64,000 nucleotides of DNA. It comes from Chloroflexi bacterium UBA4736. Lineage in GTDB: Bacteria; Chloroflexota; Dormibacteria; Dormibacterales; Dormibacteraceae. Shown one piece after another: positions 10,291 to 18,959 of the stretch. The stretch lies in assembly GCA_002404015.1 (NCBI GenBank), contig DHIW01000125.1, positions 1 to 64,000 on the forward strand, read 5' to 3'. The notes under the pieces were generated by a model. It made no database searches and was not told the origin of the DNA. It was given only the letters and a program-made list of their open reading frames with translations. Numbering within the stretch: position 1 is the first letter of the stretch; each line of letters opens with the position of its first letter. Made by a program: the position numbers and the translations under genes.

Positions 10291-12889
10291 GATCCGGGCG
10301 ACCTACCGCGTCCAGCTGACGGCCGACTTCGGCTTCCAGGCGGCGGCGGCGCTCACCCCGTACCTGAAGGAGCTGGGTGTCAGTCACCTTTACTGCTCGC
10401 CCTACCTCCAGGCGCTGCCCGGCAGCCGGCACGGGTACGACGTCGTCGACCCCTCCCGCGTCAACGCCGAGCTGGGCGGCGAGGAGGGCCACCGGGCGCT
10501 CATCGCGGCGCTGGCCGAGGCGGGCCTCGGCCAGGTGCTTGACATCGTGCCCAACCACATGGCGATCGAGGGCCGTCTCAACCGCTGGTGGTGGGACGTC
10601 CTCGAGAACGGGCCCTCCAGCCGCTACGCGTCCTATTTCGACGTGTCCTGGGACCCACCTGAGGCCAAGCTGAAGAACCGGATCCTGGTGCCGGTGCTGG
10701 CCGACCACTACGGCCGGGTCCTCGAGGACGGCCAGCTGCGCGTCGAGCGCGACGGCGACGACCACTTCAAGGTCTGCTACGACGAGCACGAGTTCCCGGT
10801 GGCGCCGGACAGCTACCGCGTGATCCTGGCGGGGCAGGATGACGAGCTGGCCGCCGCGTTCGCCGCGGCGCCCGTCGTCACGCCCTCCGACCGCAAGGGC
10901 GCTGACGGCCGGCGTGCGCGGGTCGCCGAGCTGCGCCGCTCGCTGGCCCGGGTCCCCGCCGCCGCCATCGACGCCAGGCTCGCCGAGCTGAACGCCGACC
11001 CTGACCGCCTGGACGAGCTCCTGGAGCACCAGAACTACCGGCTGGCGCGCTGGCAGACCGCCGGCTTCGAGCTGGACTACCGGCGCTTCTTCGACGTGAC
11101 GGGGCTGGCGGCGATCCGGGTCGAGGACGAGGATGTGTTCCGGGACACCCACCAGCTGGTCCTGGACTGGCTGGAGAAGGGCGAGCTGGACGGCCTGCGC
11201 ATCGACCACCCGGACGGTCTGCGGGACCCGGAGGGCTACTTCAGGCGCCTGCGCGAGGCGGCCCCGGCCGCCTGGCTGGTGGCCGAGAAGATCCTGGCGC
11301 CTGACGAGCGGCTACCCGAGTCCTGGCCGGTTGACGGGACGACCGGCTACGACTTCCTGAACCGCTGCCAGGGCCTGTTTGTCGATCCCAGGGGCGAGCG
11401 CGGGCTGACCGACGTGTACGTGCGGTTCACCGGCGACATCTCGGAGTACCCCGAGATCGCCTACGAGAAAAAGCAGCTGGTCATGAGGGAGCTGCTGGCC
11501 AGCGACCTCACCCGGCTGGTGGCGCTCTTCGTTCGGGTCTGCGAGGGCAACCGCCGCTACCGCGACTTCACCCGCCGCGAGCTGGCGGAGGCGTTGCGCG
11601 AGGCGATCGCCTGCCTGCGCGTCTATCGCGCCTACGCGCACCCCGACCTGGGCCCCGGCTCGGTCTCCGAGCAGGACAGGCACCAGCTCGAAACCGCCTT
11701 CTCAGAGGCGCGGCGCCGGCGTCCGGACCTTGATCCCGACCTGCTGGACTTCCTGCACTCGATCCTGCTGCTCGAGGTGGCAGGCGAGGTGGAGTCCGAG
11801 CTGGTCGCCCGCTTCCAGCAGACTTCGGGCCCGGTGGCGGCCAAGGGTGTGGAGGACACCGCGTTCTACGTTTACAACCGGCTGGTCGCCCTCAACGAGG
11901 TCGGCGGCGACCCGGCTCGTTTCGGGATCGAGCCGGGCGCGTTCCACGCCGCCTGTTTGGAGGCTCGAGAGAGCTGGCCGCGGGCGATGCTGGCGTCCTC
12001 CACCCACGACACCAAGCGCAGCGAGGACGTCCGGGCCAGGCTCGCCCTGCTCTCCGAGATCCCGGCCGATTGGCAGGAGGCGGTGCGGCGCTGGAGCGCC
12101 ATCAACCACCGCCACCGCCGGGACGGCATGCCGGATCGCAACGACGAGTACCTCCTCTACCAGACCCTCGTGGGCGCCTACCCGCTGCAGCTCGAGCGGG
12201 CCCTGGGCTTCATGGAGAAGGCGGTCAGGGAGGCCAAGGTCAACACCTCGTGGCTGGCGCCGTCCGAGACGTACGAGGCGGCGCTCCGGGACTTCATCGA
12301 AGGCGCGCTGGGGGACCCCGAGTTCCGCACAGCCCTGGCCGACTGGACGGAGCCGCTGGTCGACCTGGGCCGCGTCAACTCTTTGGCCCTGAAGCTGCTG
12401 ACTCTGACCGCGCCTGGCGTGCCCGACCTCTTCCAGGGCAGCGAGCTCTGGGACCTGAGCCTGGTCGACCCTGACAACCGCCGGCCGGTTGACTTCGAGC
12501 TCCGCCGGCGGTTGCTGGCCGAGGTGGATGAGATGGGGGCGGCAGAGGCCTGGTCCCGCCGCGACACCGGCCTCCCCAAGCTGCTGGTGGTGAGCCGGAC
12601 CCTGCGACTTCGGGCCCAGCGGCCGGCGGCCTTCGAGGGCGACTACCGGCCGCTGCCCGTCGCCGGCGAGCGGGCCCCCCACGTGGTCGCCTTTGTACGC
12701 GGCGAGCAGGCGGTCACGCTCTCGCCGAGGCTGGTCATGGGCCTGGCCGGGGAGTGGGGTGACACCGTCTGCGAGCTGCCGCCCGGTGACTGGCGAGACG
12801 TGTTCACCAGTGCCTCGGTCGAGGGCGGCGAGCAGGCAGTTGCCGACCTTTTGGCAGACTTTCCGGTGGCGCTTCTGGCCAGGCTTTAA
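10283..12889 (+). CDS. treY: Maltooligosyl trehalose synthase
   Basis: GH13 intramolecular transglucosylase that converts the reducing end of a maltodextrin into an alpha,alpha-1,1-trehalosyl unit. 868 residues, normal for TreY. It opens IRATYRVQLTADFGFQAAA, the family N-terminus, from a TTG at 10283 inside the glgX stop region. Motifs: VSHLYCSPYLQALPGSRHGYDV near residue 40 (shown in the parts YCSPYLQALPGS and HGYDVVDP), DIVPNHMAIEG (I), GLRIDHPDGLRDPEGY with nucleophile (II), WLVAEKIL with acid (III), STHDTKRSEDVRARL (IV), and PGVPDLFQGSELWDLSLVDP. Directly followed by treZ. Confidence 0.95.
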
Positions 12890-12893
12890 AGGG

Positions 12894-14378
12894 ATGGTCT
12901 TCGAGGTCTGGGCGCCGCGTGCCAGGCGCGTAGAGCTGGAGGTGTCCGGCCGGCGCCAGCTGCTGGAGCAGCGGCCCGATGGCTGGTACGGCCTGGCCGC
13001 CGAGGCGGCCGCCGGCAGCGACTACGCCTACATCCTGGACGGCGGCGAGCCGCTGCCCGATCCTCGCTCCAACTGGCAACCGGAGGGCGTGCACGGCCCC
13101 TCCCGCCTTGTTGACCACGGGGCGTTCCAGTGGACCGACGGCTCCTGGCGCGGCGTGTCGCTGCCCGCTGCGGTCCTCTACGAGCTGCACGTCGGCACGT
13201 TCACCCCCGAGGGCACGTTCCAGGCGGTGATCGGGAAGCTGGACCACCTCCTGGCGCTGGGCGTGACCGCCATCGAGCTCATGCCGGTCGCCGAGTTCCC
13301 GGGGGTCCGCAACTGGGGCTACGACGGGGTGGGCCTGTACGCCGCCCACCACGCCTACGGTGGCCCCGAAGGGCTCAAGCGGCTGGTCGACGCCTGCCAC
13401 GCCCGTGGGCTCGGGGTGCTCCTGGACGTTGTCTACAACCACCTGGGCCCGGAGGGGAACTACCTGGGCCGCTTCGGCCCTTACCTGACCGGCCGCCACC
13501 AGACGCCCTGGGGCGACGCCGTGGACTTCGGGGTCCGCGCAGTGCGCGACTACGTCATCGGCAACGCGCTGATGTGGCTGCGCGACTACCACATCGACGG
13601 CCTCCGCCTCGACGCGGTGCACGCGATCGTGGACGAATCGCCGAAACACATCCTGCAGGAGCTCGCGGAGAGCCGCCCGCGCGGCCGGCTGCTGGTCGCC
13701 GAGAGCAACCGCGTCGAGCCGCTGCTGACCGGGCGGTACGGCCTCGATGCGCAATGGAACGACGACTTCCACCACGCCCTCCACGTGCTCCTGACCGGTG
13801 AGAGGCAGGGCTACTACGCTCCGTTCGGTCAGGTCGGGCAGCTGGCCCGCGAGCTGGCGGCCCCGCCGCCGGAGCGGTACGTCGTCTTCGCGCAGAACCA
13901 CGACCAGGTCGGCAACCGGGCGACCGGCGACCGGCTCGGCCCGGACCAGCTGCGGCTGGCCGCGGCCCCGCTGCTCCTAGGACCCTGCCCGGCGCTGCTT
14001 TTCATGGGCCAGGAGTGGGGGGCCTCGAGCCCCTTTCTGTTCTTCAGCGACCACGGCGATCCGGGGACCGCGAAGGGGACCACACAGGGCCGGATCGCCG
14101 AGTTCGCGGCGTTCGGCTGGAAGCCGGAGGACGTGCCCGACCCCCAGAACCCTGCCTCCTTCGAAAGGTCGAGGCTCGACTGGTCGGAGCTGGAGCGCGA
14201 GCCCCACCGCTCGCTGCTCGAGTGGCACCAGCGCCTGATCGCAGCTCGCCGGCGGCTGGGCCGTGCGCCCGCGCGCGTTCAGTCCGACGAGGAGCGGCGC
14301 ACCCTGGAGCTGACCCGCGACGACGTCAGCGTGAGCTGCGACTTTGGCGCCGGCACGGTCGAGGTGAAGGGCCTCTAA
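12894..14378 (+). CDS. treZ: Maltooligosyl trehalose trehalohydrolase
   Basis: GH13 enzyme that cleaves trehalose from maltooligosyl trehalose, completing the TreYZ route. The ATG at 12894, 4 nt after the treY stop, gives 494 residues, shorter than the roughly 560-600 usual for TreZ. The frame is open upstream but those codons only shadow treY. N-terminal beta domain VFEVWAPRARRVELEV; barrel opens LPAAVLYELHVGTFTPEGTF; then NWGYDGVGLYAAHHAYGG, DVVYNHLGPEGNYL (I), IDGLRLDAVHAIVD with nucleophile (II), LLVAESNRVE with acid (III) and FAQNHDQVGNRATGDR (IV). The shortening is in the N- and C-terminal beta domains; all catalytic regions are intact. Confidence 0.92.
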   Translation: MVFEVWAPRARRVELEVSGRRQLLEQRPDGWYGLAAEAAAGSDYAYILDGGEPLPDPRSNWQPEGVHGPSRLVDHGAFQWTDGSWRGVSLPAAVLYELHVGTFTPEGTFQAVIGKLDHLLALGVTAIELMPVAEFPGVRNWGYDGVGLYAAHHAYGGPEGLKRLVDACHARGLGVLLDVVYNHLGPEGNYLGRFGPYLTGRHQTPWGDAVDFGVRAVRDYVIGNALMWLRDYHIDGLRLDAVHAIVDESPKHILQELAESRPRGRLLVAESNRVEPLLTGRYGLDAQWNDDFHHALHVLLTGERQGYYAPFGQVGQLARELAAPPPERYVVFAQNHDQVGNRATGDRLGPDQLRLAAAPLLLGPCPALLFMGQEWGASSPFLFFSDHGDPGTAKGTTQGRIAEFAAFGWKPEDVPDPQNPASFERSRLDWSELEREPHRSLLEWHQRLIAARRRLGRAPARVQSDEERRTLELTRDDVSVSCDFGAGTVEVKGL

Positions 14379-14386
14379 GCCCAGCG

Positions 14387-15199
14387 CTACAGGCGCCCCA
14401 GCTCCTCCGCGATCTGGCCCAGCAGGTCGTCGGCTGCGGTCTCGTCCAGCGCCCGGCGGTCGTAGCAGAGCGTCAGGCGGCAGCGGCCGTCCGCGATCGC
14501 CCCCGGCGCCAGGATCCCCGGCTGGCCGGGGTTGACGAGCGGGAAGGCCAGCAGCGTGCCCACGCTGCCCACGTTGGTGACCGTGAACTGCCCCTCCCGG
14601 ACCTCCTCCGGGCGCAGCCGGTTCGCCCGGGCCCGCTCAGCCAGGCCGGCTATCTCCTCGGAGATCTCGGCCACAGACTTGCGGTCGGCTCCCCTCACCA
14701 CCGGCACGACCAGTCCATCCGGGACCTCGACCGCGACCCCGACGCTGGCAAAGCCGCCGGCCAAGGCCACGGCCTTCACGAAGCAGGCGGTCCAGCCACC
14801 CTCGCGGCGGACGCCGGACACGTCCACCGTGCGGCTGACCGCCCCCTGGGGGATCTCCGCGCGAGCCTCCTGCATCCGCTCGGCGATGCGCCGCCGCATG
14901 CCCGAAAGCCGGGGCCCTTCGGCCGCCTCGGGCACCACCGCCGGTGGCGCGCCGCCGGCCGCCGCGGCGCCATCGATCCGCGCGATGACCTGGCCCACCG
15001 GCACTGTCTCGCCCTCGCCGACCAGGATCTCGGTCAGCACCCCGTCGAACGGCGACTCGATCTCCGAGTTGACCTTGTCCGTCTCGATCTCGACGAGCGG
15101 CTCCCCTCGCGCCACGTGCTCTCCCGGCCGCTTCAGCCAGCGCGAGACCGTGCCTTCGACCAGGGTGTCGGCCAGGCGGGGCAGCTGGACGTCAGGCAT
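14387..15199 (-). CDS. Lipoyl-bearing E2-like subunit with a degenerate acyltransferase domain
   Basis: Component of a 2-oxoacid dehydrogenase complex. Residues 1-76 form a lipoyl domain with the lipoyl-lysine at Lys42 (IETDKVNSE). A short Ala/Pro linker follows and no peripheral-subunit-binding domain is seen. Residues 97-270 are a shortened E2 catalytic domain: RRRIAERMQEAR, a VPDGLVVPVVRGAD stretch (about 159-172) and GQFTVTNVGSVG. Two usual E2 elements are missing. The stretch with the conserved N-A-x-x-D is deleted between ALAGG and FASVG, and the catalytic DHRxxDG near the C-terminus reads YDRRALDE (246-253), with Arg248 in place of His and Glu253 in place of Gly. It overlaps the upstream E1-beta fusion gene by 8 nt. 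By itself it should not catalyse acyl transfer; I infer it works with the E2 segment fused to E1-beta. Confidence 0.8.
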   Translation of the reverse strand: MPDVQLPRLADTLVEGTVSRWLKRPGEHVARGEPLVEIETDKVNSEIESPFDGVLTEILVGEGETVPVGQVIARIDGAAAAGGAPPAVVPEAAEGPRLSGMRRRIAERMQEARAEIPQGAVSRTVDVSGVRREGGWTACFVKAVALAGGFASVGVAVEVPDGLVVPVVRGADRKSVAEISEEIAGLAERARANRLRPEEVREGQFTVTNVGSVGTLLAFPLVNPGQPGILAPGAIADGRCRLTLCYDRRALDETAADDLLGQIAEELGRL

Positions 15200-16625
15200 T
15201 CGACTCCAGCCGCTCCTTGACGCGCGCCAGGAAGCGGCCGGCCTCGGCGCCGTCCACGGCGCGATGGTCGACCGTCAGGGCCAGCAGGGCGCTGCCGTCG
15301 CGCACGGCTCCGACCCGAAGCGCGGCGGTCTGGCCGGGGCGCACCGCGGGCAGGCCGAACAGCGAGGAGCCGGGCCCGTAGTCGACGACGGTGAAGGTCC
15401 CGCCGCCGGCGGCGGGCGAGAGCGGACCCAGGTCGAGGTCCACCCGGACCTGCTCGTGGGGCCGGACGCCGTCATTCCAGTCGAAGCTGGCGTTGCAGGC
15501 CGGGAACGCTCGGCAGGCGTCCGCGACGGCAGCCAGCACCAGCTCCAGGTGAGGGTCGGCGAGGCGCACCTCGACCAGGCTGGAGGCGGCCGGGACGGAC
15601 GCGTCGAAGGCTTCGGGCGCCGCGCCGGCGCGCCGCCGTGAGCCGCCACGCACAAGGCCCAGCACCCGCTCGTGGATCTCGGCGGCATCGGGGATCGCGG
15701 CGTCCTCGAGGCCGTCGGCGACCGGGATCCCGCCCAGGTCGGCCATCGCGATCCGGAGCGGCGGCGCGGCCAGGGCGTCGAAGGCCGCCTCGCAGACGAT
15801 TGCGGCCACCTCGGCGCCAAGCCCCATCGTAAGCGTGTCCTCGTGGACAACGCACAGGCGCCCCGTCCTTCCCACCGAGCCGAGCAGGGTCGCCCGGTCG
15901 AGGGGCAGCAGCGTCCTGAGGTCGAGGACCTCCGCCTCGACGCCGTCCGCGGCCAGCCGTTCGGCGGCGGCCAGCACCTGGTGCAGCATCTGTCCGTAAG
16001 CCGCGATCGTGACGGCGTCTCCCTCCCGGACGACCCGGGCGCGCCCGATCTCCTCCACGTGCTCGCCTTCCGGCACCGGGCCCTTCACCGACCGATAGGT
16101 CAGCTTGTGTTCCAGGAAGATGACCGGGTCGGGGTCGCGGATCGCCGCGGTCAGCAGGCCCTTGGCGTCGGCCGGGAAGCTGGGCGCCACGACCTTCAGC
16201 CCGGGCACGTGCGCGTAGAAGGCCTCCACGCTCTGGGAGTGGTAGGGGCCGCCCCGGAATCCGGCCCCGTAGGCGGTGCGCAGGACCATCGGGCAGCTCC
16301 AGTCGCCGGCCGTGCGGTAGCGGATCTTGGCCGCCTCCCCGATCAGGTGGTCGGCCGCGGCGTGGATGAAGTCGGCGAACTGGATCTCGGCGATCGGCCG
16401 CAGGCCGCGCATGGCGAGGCCCACGGCCATTCCCGCGATCGACAGCTCCGCCATCGGAGTGTCCACCACGCGCTCCGGCCCAAAGCGCGCCAGGAGGCCG
16501 TCCGTGGCCCGGAAGACGCCGCCCAGCCGGCCCACGTCCTCGCCCAGGACCAGGACCCGGGGGTCGCGTTCCATCTCCTCGGCCATCGCCTCGCGCACCG
16601 CCTCGAGCAGGGTCAGCTCGCGCAC
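15192..16625 (-). CDS. E1-beta of a 2-oxoacid dehydrogenase fused to a partial E2 catalytic domain
   Basis: Residues 1-320 are a normal transketolase-like E1-beta subunit: LLEAVREAMAEEMERDPRV, LGEDVGRLGGVFRATDGL, DTPMAELSIAGMAVGLAMRG, PYHSQSVEAFYAHVPGL, and C-terminal VVHEDTLTMGLGAEV. After a linker rich in Arg, Ser and Ala, residues about 345-477 resemble an E2 acyltransferase domain. This part contains NASFDW (378-383), GGTFTVVDYG and an intact catalytic DHRAVDG (Asp453, His454, Asp458, Gly459), but lacks the first helix and the PDGLxVPVIRxAD segment. E1-beta proteins are normally about 325-340 residues without such a tail. GTG start at 16625, from a 23-bp divergent gap; no E1-alpha or E3 gene lies in the window. 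Substrate unknown (pyruvate, acetoin or branched-chain oxoacids possible). Confidence 0.82.
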   Translation of the reverse strand: MRELTLLEAVREAMAEEMERDPRVLVLGEDVGRLGGVFRATDGLLARFGPERVVDTPMAELSIAGMAVGLAMRGLRPIAEIQFADFIHAAADHLIGEAAKIRYRTAGDWSCPMVLRTAYGAGFRGGPYHSQSVEAFYAHVPGLKVVAPSFPADAKGLLTAAIRDPDPVIFLEHKLTYRSVKGPVPEGEHVEEIGRARVVREGDAVTIAAYGQMLHQVLAAAERLAADGVEAEVLDLRTLLPLDRATLLGSVGRTGRLCVVHEDTLTMGLGAEVAAIVCEAAFDALAAPPLRIAMADLGGIPVADGLEDAAIPDAAEIHERVLGLVRGGSRRRAGAAPEAFDASVPAASSLVEVRLADPHLELVLAAVADACRAFPACNASFDWNDGVRPHEQVRVDLDLGPLSPAAGGGTFTVVDYGPGSSLFGLPAVRPGQTAALRVGAVRDGSALLALTVDHRAVDGAEAGRFLARVKERLESNA

Positions 16626-16648
16626 CCGCTCACATTACGATTGGTCGG
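16626..16648. promoter_or_regulatory. Bidirectional leaderless promoter between the E1-beta fusion and an SDR
   Basis: A 23-bp gap between two GTG starts. The core ACATTACGAT holds TACGAT on the plus strand (16636-16641, 7 nt before the GTG at 16649) and TAATGT on the minus strand (16637-16632, 6 nt before the GTG at 16625). The hexamers share the central TA. No Shine-Dalgarno is present on either side, so both mRNAs may begin at or next to the start codon. Confidence 0.6.
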
Positions 16649-17419
16649 GTGCACATGAGGAAGCTGGAGGGGATGACGGCGCTCGTGACCGGCGGCGGCC
16701 GCGGCATCGGGCGCGCCGTAGCGCTGGCCTTCGCCGCCGAGGGCGCCCGGGTGGTGGTGGCGGCCAGGACCCAGCCTGAGATCGAGGCGGTCGCGAAGGA
16801 GTGCGGCGAGGGTGCGCTGGCGGTGCCGCTGGACGTGACCGACGAGCTGGCCTGCAGCGCGGCGGTGCGGCGCGTCGAGTCGGAGCTGGGGGGCCTGGAC
16901 ATCCTGGTGAACAACGCCGGCGTCGCCAGCTCGTCCAAGTTCACCGACCTCGACGCCGCGACCTGGCGGCACACGCTGGCGGTCGACCTGGACGGCCCGT
17001 TCTTCCTGACCCGCGCCGCGGTGCCCGGCATGCTAGAGCGCGGCTCGGGCGCGGTGATCGCCATCGCGTCAGTGGCGAGCCGGGTCGGCGGCTCCTACGT
17101 CGCCCACTACACGGCCGCCAAGCACGGGCTGCTCGGCATGATGCGCGCGCTCTCCCAGGAGTACGCCCGCAAGGGTCTCACCTTCAACTGCGTGTGCCCG
17201 GGCTACGTGGACACGCCGATGACGCAGCATACGATCGCCAACATCATGGAGAGGACCGGCCGCAGCCGCGAGGAGGCGATGCGGCCCCTGCTGACGCCCC
17301 AGGGCCGGCTTGTGACGCCGGGCGAGGTGGCCGAGGTCTGTGTGCTGCTCGCGTCCCGCGAGGGGCGTGGGATCAACGGCCAGGCCATCAATGTCGACGG
17401 GGGCCAGGTCCAGGCCTGA
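16649..17419 (+). CDS. SDR-family NAD(P)-dependent oxidoreductase (FabG-like)
   Basis: Classical short-chain dehydrogenase, 256 residues. The NAD(P)-binding TGGGRGIG lies about residue 14 and NNAG about residue 89. The catalytic Ser is in AIASVASRVGGSY, with Tyr and Lys in YVAHYTAAKHG. The C-terminus GINGQAINVDGGQVQA is typical of FabG-like oxidoreductases. The GTG at 16649 (or the ATG 6 nt later) is used. It is divergent from the 2-oxoacid dehydrogenase genes and convergent with the MocR gene. Probably reduces a 3-oxoacyl thioester or oxidises a secondary alcohol; the substrate cannot be told from sequence. Confidence 0.85.
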   Translation: MHMRKLEGMTALVTGGGRGIGRAVALAFAAEGARVVVAARTQPEIEAVAKECGEGALAVPLDVTDELACSAAVRRVESELGGLDILVNNAGVASSSKFTDLDAATWRHTLAVDLDGPFFLTRAAVPGMLERGSGAVIAIASVASRVGGSYVAHYTAAKHGLLGMMRALSQEYARKGLTFNCVCPGYVDTPMTQHTIANIMERTGRSREEAMRPLLTPQGRLVTPGEVAEVCVLLASREGRGINGQAINVDGGQVQA

Positions 17420-17426
17420 TGAAGGC

Positions 17427-18767
17427 CTAGGCCGAGCGCGTCGTGGGCGGGGCGGCCGCCGGCCGGGCGAGGTCCGCCGCCAGCCGGCGGGCGTCGGCGG
17501 GGTCCAGGGTGGCGATCGAGATCCGGATCCCGGGCCCGGCCAGCAGCCGGAAGCGCTCACCGCGGGCCACCGCCCAGCCCGCCTCGAGCAGCCGGCGCAC
17601 TGCCGCATCCTCATCCGGCACCGGCACCCAGACGTTCAGCCCCGAGCGCCCCCAGGCCGCCAGCCCGTGGCCGGCGAGCGCTCGGATGAGCGCGCGGCGC
17701 CGCTCGGCGTAGGCCCGGGTCGCGCGCTCCATCAGGCCCGCGGTGGCCGGATCCTTCATAAGGTCGACCACCAGCTTTTGCAGGATGTGGCTGACCCAGC
17801 CCGCCCCGATCTGCTGGAGGCCCTCGACCCGCGAGATCGTCACGGCGTCGCCGGCCATGACCGCCAGCCGAAGGTCGGGGCCGAGCGCCTTGGAGACCGA
17901 GCGCACCACTGCCCAGTGGCCGGGTGGGGTCGGCGCGCAGAGGGTGACGGCCGGGGTGCCCGCGATGGCTCCGGCGTGGTCGTCCTCGATCACCAGCACG
18001 TCCCGGCGCTTGGCCAGCGCCCGCCGCAGCTGGCGCGCCCTCTGCTCGTCGAGGGCGGCCCCGGTCGGGTTCTGCGCCCTCGGGGTCACCAGCACGGCCG
18101 CCGTCCCGGGCAGCGCCTGCTCGAACTCGGCCGGGAGGAAGCCGCGCTCGTCCACCGGCAGCGGCACCGGCACCAGGCCCAGTGCCAGCAGGAGGTCGTA
18201 GACGGCCGGGTACGCTGGATCTTCGATCGCCACCCGGTCGCCCGGCCGTAGGTGCGCCCTCAGCGTCCGCTCGATGCCGTCCAGCGCGCCGCCCACCACG
18301 GCCAGGAAGTCGGGCGAGATGCCGGTCTCTCGGAACCCGGCGGCCGCCAGCTCCAGCAGGTCCCTGCGGTTGGTCGGCTCGCCGTACAGGCGATGCCCCG
18401 GCCGCAGGTCGCGGAGGAACGGCTCGAGGTCGGGGAGCAGGGCGGCGTCGGGATTGCCGTGGGTCAGGTCGCGCGCGCCCGCCGGCACGACTCGCGAGGC
18501 CCGCGCAGCCAGGGGCGGGCGCGGGCTGACGCGGGTGCCGCGCCGGCCGGCGGCTGTCAGAAGGCCGCGGATCTGGAGGTCGCGGTAGGCGGCGGCGACG
18601 GTCGTCGGGGACAGGCCGAGGCTGCTGGCCAGGCGGCGGACGGGCGGCAGCGGCTGGCCCGGCTGGAGGTCGCCCCTGCGGATCGCGGCTTCTACGCTGG
18701 CGCTGACCTCGCCCGCCCGCGTGCCCGTGATCAGAGGCAGTACGTCCACTGGATCGTTTTGTAACAA
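17427..18767 (-). CDS. MocR-family transcriptional regulator (GntR-type HTH plus aminotransferase domain)
   Basis: 446 residues. The N-terminal winged helix (about 10-80) includes GDLQPGQPLPPVRRLASSLG and TVAAAYRDLQIRGLL. It is followed by a fold-type I aminotransferase domain with LYGEPTNRRDLLELAA, VTPRAQNPTGAALDE, VIEDDHAG and the probable PLP-lysine in VRSVSKALGPDLRLAV. MocR proteins sense PLP or PLP-amino acid adducts and usually regulate a divergent gene. Here the divergent unit is a 32-residue ORF and a PNPOx-fold flavoprotein, a pairing that fits vitamin B6 or amino-compound control. The reading frame begins at a TTG (18767); a GTG six codons later is an alternative. Exact ligand unknown; a PdxR- or PtsJ-like role is an inference. 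Confidence 0.85.
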   Translation of the reverse strand: MLQNDPVDVLPLITGTRAGEVSASVEAAIRRGDLQPGQPLPPVRRLASSLGLSPTTVAAAYRDLQIRGLLTAAGRRGTRVSPRPPLAARASRVVPAGARDLTHGNPDAALLPDLEPFLRDLRPGHRLYGEPTNRRDLLELAAAGFRETGISPDFLAVVGGALDGIERTLRAHLRPGDRVAIEDPAYPAVYDLLLALGLVPVPLPVDERGFLPAEFEQALPGTAAVLVTPRAQNPTGAALDEQRARQLRRALAKRRDVLVIEDDHAGAIAGTPAVTLCAPTPPGHWAVVRSVSKALGPDLRLAVMAGDAVTISRVEGLQQIGAGWVSHILQKLVVDLMKDPATAGLMERATRAYAERRRALIRALAGHGLAAWGRSGLNVWVPVPDEDAAVRRLLEAGWAVARGERFRLLAGPGIRISIATLDPADARRLAADLARPAAAPPTTRSA

Positions 18768-18860
18768 AAGTTCGGAATTACCGCAATGATCCTGGAGTTT
18801 GGTCTAGTACAGTAAGCCGGAAACAGGAAGATTGTGCCGGTACAAAAAGGAGGTGTCAGA
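18768..18860. promoter_or_regulatory. Regulatory gap between mocR and the small ORF/PNPOx genes
   Basis: A 93-bp divergent spacer, clearly richer in A and T than the genes around it. TTGGTCTA at 18799-18806 resembles, from memory, the TGG-CTA boxes bound by PdxR-type MocR regulators. The related strings GTAACAAAAG (overlapping the mocR start) and GTACAAAAAG (near 18840) could be a second spaced repeat. TACAGT at 18808-18813 is a possible -10 for the plus-strand unit. All site calls are tentative. Confidence 0.4.
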
Positions 18861-18959
18861 ATGATGTTCAGTCCAGGATTGGTAGAGCAGATGGCGTGGG
18901 CCAAGATCGAGGATCTGCGGCGCGAGGCCGACGAGGCTCGCAGGAGATGGTGGCGGTAG
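18861..18959 (+). CDS. Small ORF, 32 residues, with ideal ribosome-binding site
   Basis: ATG at 18861 preceded by AAAAAGGAGGTGTCAGA, a near-perfect Shine-Dalgarno at good distance; the best such site I saw in the window. The peptide begins MMFSPGLVEQMAWAKIEDLR and ends in an Arg/Trp-rich tail (ARRRWWR). It is mostly amphipathic helix, with alternating acidic and basic residues. Its TAG stop overlaps a GTG of the downstream PNPOx frame (TAGTG), so translation is probably coupled. Small Arg-rich helical peptides of this type are common unannotated genes in actinobacteria-like genomes; no function is known to me. It could be a leader peptide or a real small protein. Confidence 0.6.
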   Translation: MMFSPGLVEQMAWAKIEDLRREADEARRRWWR

